Positions 8,690-17,358 of a stretch of 64,000 nt of DNA are shown one piece after another. The notes below the pieces were generated by a model. The model saw nothing but the letters and a program-made list of their open reading frames with translations, was not told where the DNA came from and ran no database searches. Numbering within the stretch: position 1 is the stretch's first letter; each line of letters begins with the position of its first letter. Source of the stretch: Sulfuricystis multivorans (lineage in GTDB: Bacteria > Pseudomonadota > Gammaproteobacteria > Burkholderiales > Rhodocyclaceae); NCBI RefSeq assembly GCF_003966565.1, contig NZ_AP018718.1:1178001-1242000 (forward strand), written 5' to 3'. Both the position numbers and the translations under genes were made by a program.

Positions 8690-11515
8690 ATGATCAAGGA
8701 ATTGTTGTCCAACTCCTATCTGTTCGGTGCGAATGCTCCGTATGTCGAGGAGTTGTACGAGAAATACCTCGACAACCCGAGTGCCATCGATCCGGCCTGG
8801 CGCGACTATTTCGACAAGCTGGCGAACCTGCCGGGCGTGGGCGCCTACCAGGGTCCCGATGTGCCTCACGCGCCGATCATCAGTGGCTTCGCGCAACGCG
8901 CGCGTGAAGGCTGCCTGAACGTTGCGCGCCGCGCCGGCATCGGGGAGAAGCAGACGAAAGTCCTGCAGATCATCAATGCCTACCGTTTCCTCGGCAACCG
9001 CTGGGCGCAACTCGATCCGCTGAAACGGCATCCCCGCCCCGAGGTTCCCGAGCTGGAGCCCTCCTTTTATGGCTTCACCGAGGCCGATCTGGCGACTGCA
9101 TTTCGCACCGGTTCGTTCGACATGGGGGTCGAAGAGGCCACGCTGCGCGAGATCCTCGACATGCTGCGGCAGCGCTATTGTGGACATATCGGCGCCGAGT
9201 ACATGTACATCGCCGACGTGCAGCAAAAGCGCTGGATCCAGGCCCGTTTCGAGCCGCCACGCGCGCAGCCGCGCTTTTCCAGCGAGGAGCGCAGACAACT
9301 GCTGGAGATCCTCACCGCGGCGGAAACGCTGGAACGCTATCTGCATACCCGTTATGTCGGCCAGAAGCGCTTTTCGCTGGAGGGTGGCGAATCGCTGATG
9401 GTCGCTCTTCAGCAGTTGATCCGTCATGCCGGCGCCCAAGGCGCGAAGGAGATCGTCATCGGCATGGCGCACCGCGGACGTCTCAACGTGCTGGTCAACG
9501 TGCTTGGCAAGCAGCCGGCGATGTTGTTCGAGGAGTTCGAGGGCAAGAAGAAGTCAGAGCTGATCGCCGGTGACGTCAAATATCACATGGGCTATTCGTC
9601 CGACGTGGCCACACCCGGTGGCCCGGTGCATCTGACGCTCGCTTTCAATCCCTCGCATCTCGAGATCGTCAATCCGGTCGTCGAAGGCTCGGTCTATGCG
9701 CGCCAGGTGCGCCGCGGCGAAAACGGCAAGCAGGAGGTCCTGCCGGTGCTGATCCACGGCGACGCGGCAGTGGCCGGCCAGGGTGTCAACCAGGAAATGC
9801 TCAACTTCTCGCAGACGCGCGGCTATGGCACCGGTGGCACGGTGCATATCGTCGTCAACAACCAGATCGGCTTCACCACTTCCGATCCGCGCGATGCGCG
9901 TTCCTCGCTCTACTGCACCGACATCTTCAAGATGGTCGAAGCGCCGATCTTCCACGTCAATGGCGACGATCCGGAGGCGGTGGCTTTCGTCACCGCGCTG
10001 GCGGTCGAATTCCGCAACACTTTCCGCAAGGATGTCGTCGTCGACATCATCTGTTTCCGCAAACTTGGCCACAACGAGGCCGACGAGCCGATGGTGACGC
10101 AGCCCTTGATGTACCGCAAGATCGCGGCACATCCCGGCACCCGCAGACTCTATGCCGAAAAACTCATCGCTCAGGGGGTCATCGCAGCGGGCGAAGACGA
10201 GCAGATGATCAAAGACTACCGGGCCGCGCTCGATGCCGGCAAGCATCTGCACAATCCGGCGATCAGCGATTTCAAGAGCCAGTCGGCGATCGACTGGACG
10301 CCCTACGTCGGGGCGAAATACACCGAGCTGTGCGATACACGGGTGCCGCTCGCGGAACTGCAGCGTCTCGGCCGGCGTCTGACCGATCTGCCCGAAGGTT
10401 TTACCCTCCATCCGCGCGTGCAGAAGGTCATCGAGGATAGGCGGCTGATGATCGAGGGCAAGCTGCCGATCGACTGGGGCATGGCGGAAAACCTCGCCTA
10501 TGCGACGCTGCTCTGCGCCGGTTATGGCGTGCGCATCTCCGGCGAGGATGTCGGCCGTGGCACCTTCTTCCATCGCCATGCCGTGCTGCATGACCAAAAG
10601 CGTGAAAAATGGGACGAAGGCGTCTGGATGCCGCTCGCCAACCTGCAGCAGGGTCAGGCGCGCTTCCAGTGCTTCGATTCCGTGCTTTCCGAAGAGGCGG
10701 TACTGGCCTTCGAATACGGCTATGCGACGGCGACGCCCAACGAACTGGTGATCTGGGAGGCACAGTTCGGCGATTTCGCCAACGGCGCCCAGGTGGTGAT
10801 CGACCAGTTCCTCGCCTCGGGCGAGGCCAAGTGGGGGCGTCTGTGTGGCCTCGTCCTGCTGCTGCCGCATGGCCTAGAAGGCCAGGGGCCGGAACATTCC
10901 TCGGCACGCATCGAACGCTTCCTGCAGCTGTCGGCCGATTTCAACTGGGAAGTTTGCATGCCCACCTCCGCGGCGCAGATGTTCCACCTGTTGCGGCGCC
11001 AGATGCTCAGAAAGCAAAGAAAGCCGTTGATCGTGTTCACGCCGAAGTCGCTGTTACGCAGCAAGGAGGCTGCTTCCAACCTCGAGGATCTGACGGAAGG
11101 CACGTTCCAGACGGTCTTTGGCGAGGTCGACCCGCTCGATCCGAAGAAGGTCACGCGGGTGCTGATCTGCGCCGGCAAGGTGTATTACGACCTGCGCGCC
11201 GCGCGGCGCGAACAGAAGCTCGACCATATCGCGATCATTCGCACGCCGCAGCTCTATCCGATGGACGACCGCCGTATCGCCGAAGAGCTGGCGAAATATC
11301 CGCGTCTGAAGGAGGTGGTCTGGTGCCAGGAAGAGCCGGAAAACCAGGGCGCATGGTACGCGAAGCATCACACTCTGCTGCCGCTCCTCAAGAAAGGCCA
11401 GTCGCTGCATGTCGTTGCGCGGCCGGCCTCGGCGTCTCCCGCAGTGGGCAGCGCTGCGGTCCATGCCAGGCAGCAAAAGGAAATCGTCGAAACCGCGCTG
11501 GGCGCGCTCAAATAA
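8690..11515 (+). CDS. sucA: 2-oxoglutarate dehydrogenase E1 component
   Basis: 941 residues, full family length. Thiamine-diphosphate decarboxylase that feeds succinyl groups to SucB. It opens with the SucA-specific LLSNSYLFGANAPYVEELYEKY and DPAWRDYF; active-site histidine region IGMAHRGRLNVLVNVLG near 267; ThDP/Mg motif HGDAAVAGQGVNQEMLNF near 365 and VVNNQIGFTTSDP near 398; GHNEADEPMVTQP near 465. The C-terminal half has the transketolase-like domain (LPHGLEGQGPEHSSARIERF near 728). The start at 8690 follows AAAGAGGTG; a start 27 bp upstream is less well placed. First gene of sucA-sucB-lpdA, 18 bp before sucB. Confidence 0.96.
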   Translation: MIKELLSNSYLFGANAPYVEELYEKYLDNPSAIDPAWRDYFDKLANLPGVGAYQGPDVPHAPIISGFAQRAREGCLNVARRAGIGEKQTKVLQIINAYRFLGNRWAQLDPLKRHPRPEVPELEPSFYGFTEADLATAFRTGSFDMGVEEATLREILDMLRQRYCGHIGAEYMYIADVQQKRWIQARFEPPRAQPRFSSEERRQLLEILTAAETLERYLHTRYVGQKRFSLEGGESLMVALQQLIRHAGAQGAKEIVIGMAHRGRLNVLVNVLGKQPAMLFEEFEGKKKSELIAGDVKYHMGYSSDVATPGGPVHLTLAFNPSHLEIVNPVVEGSVYARQVRRGENGKQEVLPVLIHGDAAVAGQGVNQEMLNFSQTRGYGTGGTVHIVVNNQIGFTTSDPRDARSSLYCTDIFKMVEAPIFHVNGDDPEAVAFVTALAVEFRNTFRKDVVVDIICFRKLGHNEADEPMVTQPLMYRKIAAHPGTRRLYAEKLIAQGVIAAGEDEQMIKDYRAALDAGKHLHNPAISDFKSQSAIDWTPYVGAKYTELCDTRVPLAELQRLGRRLTDLPEGFTLHPRVQKVIEDRRLMIEGKLPIDWGMAENLAYATLLCAGYGVRISGEDVGRGTFFHRHAVLHDQKREKWDEGVWMPLANLQQGQARFQCFDSVLSEEAVLAFEYGYATATPNELVIWEAQFGDFANGAQVVIDQFLASGEAKWGRLCGLVLLLPHGLEGQGPEHSSARIERFLQLSADFNWEVCMPTSAAQMFHLLRRQMLRKQRKPLIVFTPKSLLRSKEAASNLEDLTEGTFQTVFGEVDPLDPKKVTRVLICAGKVYYDLRAARREQKLDHIAIIRTPQLYPMDDRRIAEELAKYPRLKEVVWCQEEPENQGAWYAKHHTLLPLLKKGQSLHVVARPASASPAVGSAAVHARQQKEIVETALGALK

Positions 11516-11533
11516 CCGCTACGGAGAGAGATC

Positions 11534-12853
11534 ATGCTGATCGAAGTCAAAGTCCCGCAACTGTCGGAATCGGTCGCCGAAGCGACGCTGGTGAGCTGGC
11601 ACAAACATGTCGGCGATGTCGTGATGCGTGACGAGAATCTCATCGACATCGAAACCGACAAGGTCGTCCTCGAACTCCCGGCGCCGGAATCGGGCGTGCT
11701 GGTCGAAGTCCTCAAGGGCAATGGCGAAACCGTCACCTCGGGCGAGCTGATCGCCCGCATCGATACCGAAGCCAAGGCGGTGGCGGCAGCAGCCGCACAG
11801 CCTGCCGCAGCGAAGCCGGCGCCGCAGCCGACCGCGCCGGCGGCAGCCGCACCGGGCGTCGGCCCGGCCGCCCGTAAGGCACTTGCCGAGAAAGGCCTGG
11901 AGGCTAGCCAAGTGCAGGGCACGGGGCCCGGCGGCCGCGTCACCAAGGCCGACGTCTTGAACGTCGGCGCGCCGGCAGGTGCCGTCCCGGCAGCGCCGAC
12001 TATTCGAGGTGAGTCGGCGCCCGGCGGGACGTCCAGTTTTTCGCCAGCGCCAACTTCTGCCCCGGCCGCGCCAGCGGCGCCGGTCGCTGCGGCAGCCCCG
12101 GCAGGCGCCCTGCCGGTACCGCCTGCAGTGGCCCTGGATGCGATCATCGGCGATCGTCCCGAGCAGCGCGTACCGATGTCGCGCTTGAGAGCGCGCATTG
12201 CCGAACGTCTGCTGCAATCACAGGCGCAGAACGCCATCCTCACCACGTTCAACGAGGTGAACATGGCGCCGGTGATCGAGCTACGGAAGAAATACGCCGA
12301 GAAGTTCGAGAAAGAGCATGGCGTACGCCTGGGCTTCATGAGCTTTTTCGTCAAGGCGGCTGTCGCGGCGCTGAAGAGGTTCCCGATCCTCAATGCCTCG
12401 GTCGATGGCAACGACATCGTCTATCACGGCTATTTCGACATCGGCATCGCCGTCGGTAGTCCTCGCGGGCTGGTGGTGCCGATCCTGCGCGACGCAGATC
12501 AGATGTCACTGGCGCAGATCGAAAAGAAGATCGCCGAATTCGGGCAGAAGGCCAAGGACGGCAAGCTCACCCTCGAAGAGCTCACCGGCGGCACTTTCTC
12601 GATCTCCAACGGCGGCGTGTTCGGTTCGATGCTGTCGACGCCGATCATCAACCCGCCGCAATCGGCGATCCTCGGCATCCATGCCACCAAGGAGCGACCG
12701 GTGGTCGAAAATGGCCAGATCGTGATCCGGCCGATCAACTATCTGGCGCTCTCATATGACCACCGTATCATCGACGGCCGCGAGGCGGTGCTCGGTCTCG
12801 TCGCCATCAAGGAGGCGCTCGAGGATCCGGCACGCATGCTGCTCGACATCTGA
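11534..12853 (+). CDS. sucB: Dihydrolipoyl succinyltransferase E2 of 2-oxoglutarate dehydrogenase
   Basis: 439 residues. Lipoyl domain residues 1-76 with the lipoylated Lys in [15 protein letters not shown]; Ala/Pro linker 77-108; E1/E3-binding domain 109-145 ([18 protein letters not shown], then [11 protein letters not shown]); a second long linker 146-200; catalytic domain 205-439 with [16 protein letters not shown] holding the active His and Asp. It transfers succinyl from SucA to CoA. Odd: the second linker contains a copy of the dispersed palindromic repeat (11982-12052, encoding roughly [20 protein letters not shown]), so the repeat is translated in frame and enlarges the linker. Confidence 0.96.
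   Translation: MLIEVKVPQLSESVAEATLVSWHKHVGDVVMRDENLIDIETDKVVLELPAPESGVLVEVLKGNGETVTSGELIARIDTEAKAVAAAAAQPAAAKPAPQPTAPAAAAPGVGPAARKALAEKGLEASQVQGTGPGGRVTKADVLNVGAPAGAVPAAPTIRGESAPGGTSSFSPAPTSAPAAPAAPVAAAAPAGALPVPPAVALDAIIGDRPEQRVPMSRLRARIAERLLQSQAQNAILTTFNEVNMAPVIELRKKYAEKFEKEHGVRLGFMSFFVKAAVAALKRFPILNASVDGNDIVYHGYFDIGIAVGSPRGLVVPILRDADQMSLAQIEKKIAEFGQKAKDGKLTLEELTGGTFSISNGGVFGSMLSTPIINPPQSAILGIHATKERPVVENGQIVIRPINYLALSYDHRIIDGREAVLGLVAIKEALEDPARMLLDI
11982..12052 (+). repeat. REP-like palindromic repeat inside sucB linker
   Basis: CCGTCCCGGCAGCGCCGAC and GTCGGCGCCCGGCGGGACG form an imperfect hairpin with a 12-nt loop, followed by TCCAGTTTTTCGCCAGCGCC. The order and bases match the 54-bp repeat unit at 36243-36371 almost base for base outside the loop. 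It lies in frame in the flexible linker of SucB. Confidence 0.8.
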
Positions 12854-12863
12854 GGAGGCGAAC

Positions 12864-14306
12864 ATGACCAAGCGACAATTCGACGTCGTCGTCATCGGTG
12901 GTGGCCCCGGCGGTTACGTCGCGGCGATCCGCGCCGCGCAGCTCGGTTTTGCCACCGCCTGCATCGAGATGGAAAGCTATGCCGATCCGAAAGGCGAGGT
13001 GCGGCTGGGCGGCACCTGCCTCAATGTCGGCTGCATTCCCTCGAAGGCGTTGTTGCGCTCCTCCGAGCTTTTCGACGAGGCAAAGCATGCCTTCGTGATG
13101 CATGGCATCAAGATGAACGATTTGGCGATCGACGTCGGCGTGATGATGCGCCGCAAGGACAACATCGTCACCCAGCTCACCCAGGGCATCCGCGGCTTGT
13201 TCAAGAAGAACAAGGTGACGCTGCTCGCCGGGCGCGGCAGCTTCGCCGGCCGCGAGGACGAACTCTGGCAGATCGCGGTGACCGCGCAGGACGGCACGAC
13301 CGAGATCGTCGCCGCGACACACGTGATCGTCGCCACCGGCTCGTCGCCCCGCCAGCTGGAAGGTATTCCGGTCGATAACGTGACGATCTGCGACAACGTC
13401 GGGGCGCTGTCTTTCACCGAGGTGCCCAAACGGCTCGGCGTCATCGGCGCCGGGGTGATCGGCCTCGAGCTCGGTTCGGTCTGGAAGCGGCTGGGATCAG
13501 AGGTGACGATCCTCGAAGCGATGCCCGACTTCCTCGCTGCCGCCGACCCGGCCGTAGCCAAGGAAGCCTGGAAGATTTTCACGAGCAAGCAGGCCCTGAA
13601 GATCCATCTGGGAGTGAAGATCGGAGAGGTGAAGCAGGGCGCAAAGGGCATCGCCATCGAATACGAAAACGGTGAGGGGGCGCAGCGGCTCGAATGCGAC
13701 AAGCTGATCGTCTCGGTCGGTCGCGTGCCGAACACGGCCGGATTGGGATGCGAGACCGTCGGTCTCGAGCTCGATGCGCAGGGGCGCATCGAGGTCGATG
13801 AGCATTGCCACACCAATCTCGACAACGTCTGGGCAGTGGGCGATGTAGTGCGTGGGCCAATGCTCGCGCACAAGGGCATGGAAGAGGGCGTGATGGTCGC
13901 CGAGTGCATCGCCGGCCAGGCCGGGCATGTCAATTACGAGGCGATTCCCTGGGTCATCTACACACATCCGGAAATCGCCTGGGTCGGCAAGACCGAGACG
14001 CAGTTGAAGAATGAAGGCGTCGAGTACCGTGTCGGCCAGATTCCCTTTCTCGCCAACGGTCGCGCACTCGGCCAAGGCGATACCGCCGGCTTCGTCAAGA
14101 TGCTCGCCTGCGCCAAGACCGACCGCATCCTCGGCGTGCATGTGATCGGCAGCAATGCCTCGGAGCTGATCAGCGAGGCCGTCGTGGCGATGGAATTCGG
14201 TGCCGTCGCCGAAGACATCGCGCGCATCTGCCATGCCCACCCGACGCTCTCCGAAGTGATGCACGAGGCGGCACTGGCGGTGGATAAGCGCGCGCTGCAT
14301 TTTTGA
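12864..14306 (+). CDS. lpdA: Dihydrolipoyl dehydrogenase (E3)
   Basis: 480 residues. Re-oxidises dihydrolipoamide on SucB with NAD. FAD-binding [21 protein letters not shown] at residue 7, redox-active disulfide [16 protein letters not shown] near 48, NAD-binding [18 protein letters not shown] near 190, FAD motif [17 protein letters not shown] near 323, and the C-terminal catalytic [15 protein letters not shown]. The ATG at 12864 follows GAGGAGG and lies 10 bp after sucB. A longer frame that starts inside sucB was rejected. Last gene of the sucA operon; it may also serve other 2-oxoacid dehydrogenases. Confidence 0.97.
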   Translation: MTKRQFDVVVIGGGPGGYVAAIRAAQLGFATACIEMESYADPKGEVRLGGTCLNVGCIPSKALLRSSELFDEAKHAFVMHGIKMNDLAIDVGVMMRRKDNIVTQLTQGIRGLFKKNKVTLLAGRGSFAGREDELWQIAVTAQDGTTEIVAATHVIVATGSSPRQLEGIPVDNVTICDNVGALSFTEVPKRLGVIGAGVIGLELGSVWKRLGSEVTILEAMPDFLAAADPAVAKEAWKIFTSKQALKIHLGVKIGEVKQGAKGIAIEYENGEGAQRLECDKLIVSVGRVPNTAGLGCETVGLELDAQGRIEVDEHCHTNLDNVWAVGDVVRGPMLAHKGMEEGVMVAECIAGQAGHVNYEAIPWVIYTHPEIAWVGKTETQLKNEGVEYRVGQIPFLANGRALGQGDTAGFVKMLACAKTDRILGVHVIGSNASELISEAVVAMEFGAVAEDIARICHAHPTLSEVMHEAALAVDKRALHF

Positions 14307-14354
14307 TGTCTGGTAGCACTACAATGGCGCTTGCCGTCAGCCCGGGAGTTTGTG

Positions 14355-14585
14355 ATGAATGAAAGGATCACTATCGATGCGGCGATTTGCCATGGCAAGC
14401 CCTGCATCCGCGGCCTGCGTTATCCCGTCGAGAGCATCCTCGAATGGCTGGCCGCGGGGATGACGATCGATGAGATCCTCGCCGATTATCCCGATCTCGA
14501 ACGAGAAGACATCCTCGCAGCGCTTGCGTTCGCTGCCCGCCTCACTCACGTCAAGCGCCTGGAGCCTTTGGCCGAGGCGGCATGA
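14355..14585 (+). CDS. DUF433 antitoxin-like protein
   Basis: 76 residues. ITIDAAICHGKPCIRGLRYPVESILEWLAAGMTIDEILADYPDL is typical of DUF433, a small winged-helix-like family usually paired with a DUF5615 (PIN-like) toxin. The start was set at the ATG before NERITID; the in-frame extension upstream has no support. It overlaps the next gene by 4 bases (ATGA), the usual antitoxin-toxin arrangement. Here the toxin partner is broken, so the antitoxin is probably an orphan relic. Function as an antitoxin is inferred from the family. Confidence 0.8.
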   Translation: MNERITIDAAICHGKPCIRGLRYPVESILEWLAAGMTIDEILADYPDLEREDILAALAFAARLTHVKRLEPLAEAA

Positions 14586-14711
14586 AATTTCTCGTCGATG
14601 CGCAGCTACCGCGCCACACTGTGGCGCAGGCACATCGATACGATCGAGGCAGCGTTCGTTTCGGCGCGTTTCGTCGAGCTCGGCCGTGCTGCGCTGATCA
14701 TCCACGCTTAG
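14582..14711 (+). pseudogene. Remnant of a DUF5615 PIN-like toxin
   Basis: The start MKFLVDAQLPR is the N-terminus of a DUF5615 toxin. It then shifts frame: from about 14624 another frame reads WRRHIDTIEAAFVSARFVEL and continues GRAALIIHA-stop, which is the expected C-terminus of the same family. About 43 codons remain of a protein normally near 110 residues, so an internal out-of-frame deletion removed the middle, including most acidic active-site residues. The TAG stop lies in the 4-bp target duplication (TTAG) of the element inserted at 14712. A start-frame reading to 14788 is an artefact that runs into the element. Confidence 0.75.
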
Positions 14712-14855
14712 GGAACGCTGAAGAAGTCGTCGCGAGCGGCCGGAGGGCAAGGCGCACGGAGCGCAGGATGCGAGACATATCAAGGTGATAGGCGAGCATC
14801 CGAGCACCGCGCAACACAGCCATCCGGTCGCGTAGCAGACTGATTCAGTGTTTCC
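14712..14855. mobile_element. Small non-autonomous element A (copy 1)
   Basis: 144 bp bounded by GGAACGCTGAAGAAGT and the inverted ACTGATTCAGTGTTTCC, with a perfect 4-bp target duplication TTAG (14708-14711 and 14856-14859). It has no coding capacity. The interior carries the A-family core (on the minus strand TTGCGCGGTGCTCG, then GATATGTCTCG, then CTGCGCTCCGTGCGCCTTGC). The size, terminal inverted repeats and YTAR-type duplication fit a MITE moved by an IS5-like transposase; that link is inference. Confidence 0.8.
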
Positions 14856-14900
14856 TTAGCCTTGACCGTCCATCGCATCCTCAATGTGCCGGAAGACGCC

Positions 14901-15998
14901 ATGATTCGTGCGTTCGAGGCCGCGCTCGCCGAGCGCGGCATCGTCGCCGACGAAGCCCAGCAGGCCGCTGCCCTCCGCCTGCAAAAGTTCTACGACGATC
15001 TGGTCGCCTTCAAGGCGGCGCGGCGCACCCGCCTGCGCAAGCTGCTCGTGCATCCCGCCTTGCCAAAAGGCGTCTGGTTCTGGGGCGGCGTCGGGCGCGG
15101 CAAGAGCTTCCTGATGGACTGTTTCTACGCCGCCGTGCCTTATCGGCGCAAGCGGCGCGTGCATTTCCACGCCTTCATGCGCGAGCTCCACGAGCGGCTC
15201 CAGGCATTGAAGGACGAAGCCGATCCGCTGGCCAAGGCAGCCGGCGAGGTGGCGAAAGAGACGCGCTTGATGTGTTTCGACGAATTCCACGTCTCCGATA
15301 TCGCCGATGCGATGATCCTCGGCCGGCTGATGGAAAAGCTGTTCGACGCCGGCGTGGTGTTTTGCATCACCTCGAACTATCCGCCCGATGGCCTGTATCC
15401 GAACGGCCTGCACCGCGAGCGGCTGCTGCCGACCATCGCTTTGCTCAACGACAAGCTCGACGTGATCCGAGTTGATGCGGGCATCGACTATCGCCTGCGT
15501 GCGCTCGAAGCGGCGCCGGTGTATCTCTTGCCTGGTGATGGCGATGCCGCAGCCCTGATGATGCACACCTTCTCGCAAATCGCCCACGGCGTAGGGCATG
15601 ACCGGCCACTCGCGGTGCTGGGGCGAATGCTGCCTGTCGTGCAGCGCGCACCGGGCGTCGTCTGGTTCGATTTCGCGACACTGTGCGGTGGGCCGCGCTC
15701 GCAGAACGACTATCTGGAGCTCGCGCACAATTTCCACACGGTATTCCTCTCCGGCGTGCCGCGGATGGGCTCGGAGATGGGGAATGAGGCGCGCCGTTTC
15801 ACCTGGCTCGTCGATGTGTTCTACGATCATCATGTGAAATTGGTGATCGCCGCCGAAGTGCCGGCCGAGGAGCTCTATGTCGCCGGGCCGCAAGCGGAGG
15901 AATTCAAGCGCACCGTCTCACGCCTGATCGAGATGCGCTCGCACGAGTATCTCGCCAGCACGCACCGGCGCTATGAGACACACGCACCGGCAACCTAA
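14901..15998 (+). CDS. zapE: Cell-division ATPase ZapE (AFG1 family)
   Basis: 365 residues from this start. AAA-like ATPase: Walker A GGVGRGKSFLMDCFY near residue 63, RVHFHAFMRELHERL near 88, Walker B RLMCFDEFHVSDIADA near 122, sensor region VVFCITSNYPPDGLYPNGL near 153, and FTWLVDVFYDHHVKLVIAAE near 300. ZapE acts at the division septum under stress and destabilises FtsZ polymers. ATG 14901 is preceded by GGAAG; an alternative TTG at 14862 would add 13 residues but lies only 3 bp from the end of the inserted element. The TAA stop is part of a 4-bp target duplication of another element (15999). Confidence 0.9.
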   Translation: MIRAFEAALAERGIVADEAQQAAALRLQKFYDDLVAFKAARRTRLRKLLVHPALPKGVWFWGGVGRGKSFLMDCFYAAVPYRRKRRVHFHAFMRELHERLQALKDEADPLAKAAGEVAKETRLMCFDEFHVSDIADAMILGRLMEKLFDAGVVFCITSNYPPDGLYPNGLHRERLLPTIALLNDKLDVIRVDAGIDYRLRALEAAPVYLLPGDGDAAALMMHTFSQIAHGVGHDRPLAVLGRMLPVVQRAPGVVWFDFATLCGGPRSQNDYLELAHNFHTVFLSGVPRMGSEMGNEARRFTWLVDVFYDHHVKLVIAAEVPAEELYVAGPQAEEFKRTVSRLIEMRSHEYLASTHRRYETHAPAT

Positions 15999-16140
15999 CA
16001 GGCTGTTGAAAAACTACTGCGGTGGCCATCTGCGGCGTTGCGCGGTGCTCGCTCCCTCGCCTATCTTTTTGATATGTCTCGGTCGCTGCGCTCCGTGCGC
16101 CTTGCATCTGGCCATCCTCGTGACGTTTTTCAACGGCCTG
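15999..16140. mobile_element. Small non-autonomous element A (copy 2), at shared stop codons
   Basis: 142 bp bounded by CAGGCTGTTGAAAAACT and inverted GTTTTTCAACGGCCTG, flanked by perfect 4-bp duplications CTAA (15995-15998, 16141-16144). The terminal repeats differ from copy 1, yet the core is the same (TTGCGCGGTGCTCGCTCCCT, GATATGTCTCGGTCGCTGCG, CTCCGTGCGCCTTGCAT). The left CTAA contains the zapE stop TAA and the right CTAA contains, on the other strand, the TAG stop of the antiporter. Before insertion the two convergent genes shared this tetranucleotide. Confidence 0.85.
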
Positions 16141-17358
16141 CTAAGGTGCCGGTCGGCCAGTGCCGACTTTCGCTGTCTCGCCGGAAAGTCGGAAAGCCCA
16201 TGCCGCCAAAGGTGGGCCAAGGGTTTCCAAGAGGGCCACCGCGACGAGGATCAACGCATACAGAGTCTCGACTTGGGCACCGAACAGCTGCTCGGCCGTC
16301 TGGACCAGACCGATCGCCAGGCCGGCCATCGGCATCAGCAGCAAGGCGGTCGCAGCCGCACTGCGGTGGCCGATGCCGTGACGCCATAGAAAGCCGTGCA
16401 CGATCAGCCATTTGGCGAGAAAGCGCGCACCGATGAAGGCGAGGGCCAGCAGGCCGATTTGGGAAAAAAGCGCGGGCTTGATCTTGCTGCCGGCGAAAAC
16501 GAACAGCACGATGAAGAAAAGCTCGAAGGTCTCGCCGAATTCGATGTCGGAAAGCGTCTCGCTTTCGGCTTCCAGGCTCCGCACTGCGACCCCCATTGCC
16601 AGCGGCACGAACAGCGGCGACAGGAGCAGGCTGTCAGCAATGCCGACGCCGAGCATCAACGCGCCGACGACGAGCGCGAAGCGGTATTGCGGCGCGCTGC
16701 GCGTGTGTCGAGCGATCTGAACCAAAAGCCATGCGGAAGCGAATGCGACCAGCGCCGAACCTGCCAGCTGGTAGATCGGCTGCAACAGCGCAGTGCCCAA
16801 ATCGGCGTCCGTGGCGAGATGGGCAAAGGGGAGTACGGCAGAAAACACCAGGAAGGCGAAGAGATTGTTGATCGCGACCATTTCCTTGGCGCGCTCGGTG
16901 GTCGGGCCGGCCGCTGCCAGTTCGTGCGCGACGTGGATCAGCACCGCGGGCGAGGAAGAGATCGCGATCGATGCCGCAAGGGCAGCGAGGAAAGCGGACA
17001 ACCCCATCCAGACGAGACACCCGTAACAAGCCAGAAAAGTCGCAACGCTCTCGGCCACCGCCACCAATAGCAGACGTCGATCGCGCAACATGGCGCGCAG
17101 ATCGAGCGAAAGGCCGAGGCGATAGAGGATCAGCGCCAGCGCTACGCCGATCAGGGGGCGCGCCTGCTCGAGGGCGCTTTGCGTCAGCAGATCGATGCCA
17201 GAAGGTCCGATCAAGAAGCCGATTGCCATGAAGCCGGTGATCGACGGCAACCAGGAAATCCTGTGGGCAAGATAGCCTCCCAGCGCGCCGGCGAGCAGCA
17301 AGATGCCGAAAGCGATTTGGGAAGTGTAAGTGGGCGGCCAGTCGGGCAGGAAGTTCAC
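16141..17358 (-). CDS. CPA2-family cation:proton antiporter
   Basis: 405 residues with about 11-12 transmembrane helices. It is a sodium/hydrogen-exchanger-type (CPA2, KefB/RosB-like) membrane domain: [20 protein letters not shown] near 28, [10 protein letters not shown] near 48, and [19 protein letters not shown] near 134. No RCK/TrkA-N domain follows, so it lacks nucleotide-regulated gating. Ion specificity is unknown. The GTG start overlaps the mutS stop in GTGA, so translation is coupled to mutS. Odd: its last residues (KVGTGRPAP) are encoded by a diverged copy of the dispersed repeat, and its stop lies in an element target duplication. Confidence 0.82.
   Translation of the reverse strand: MNFLPDWPPTYTSQIAFGILLLAGALGGYLAHRISWLPSITGFMAIGFLIGPSGIDLLTQSALEQARPLIGVALALILYRLGLSLDLRAMLRDRRLLLVAVAESVATFLACYGCLVWMGLSAFLAALAASIAISSSPAVLIHVAHELAAAGPTTERAKEMVAINNLFAFLVFSAVLPFAHLATDADLGTALLQPIYQLAGSALVAFASAWLLVQIARHTRSAPQYRFALVVGALMLGVGIADSLLLSPLFVPLAMGVAVRSLEAESETLSDIEFGETFELFFIVLFVFAGSKIKPALFSQIGLLALAFIGARFLAKWLIVHGFLWRHGIGHRSAAATALLLMPMAGLAIGLVQTAEQLFGAQVETLYALILVAVALLETLGPPLAAWAFRLSGETAKVGTGRPAP
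16146..16170 (-). repeat. REP-like repeat arm at antiporter C-terminus
   Basis: On the minus strand AAAGTCGGCACTGGCCGACC then GGCAC, a diverged copy of the dispersed AAGTCGGCGCTGGCGGCACG-GCA repeat. It encodes the C-terminal KVGTGRPA of the antiporter. Confidence 0.5.
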
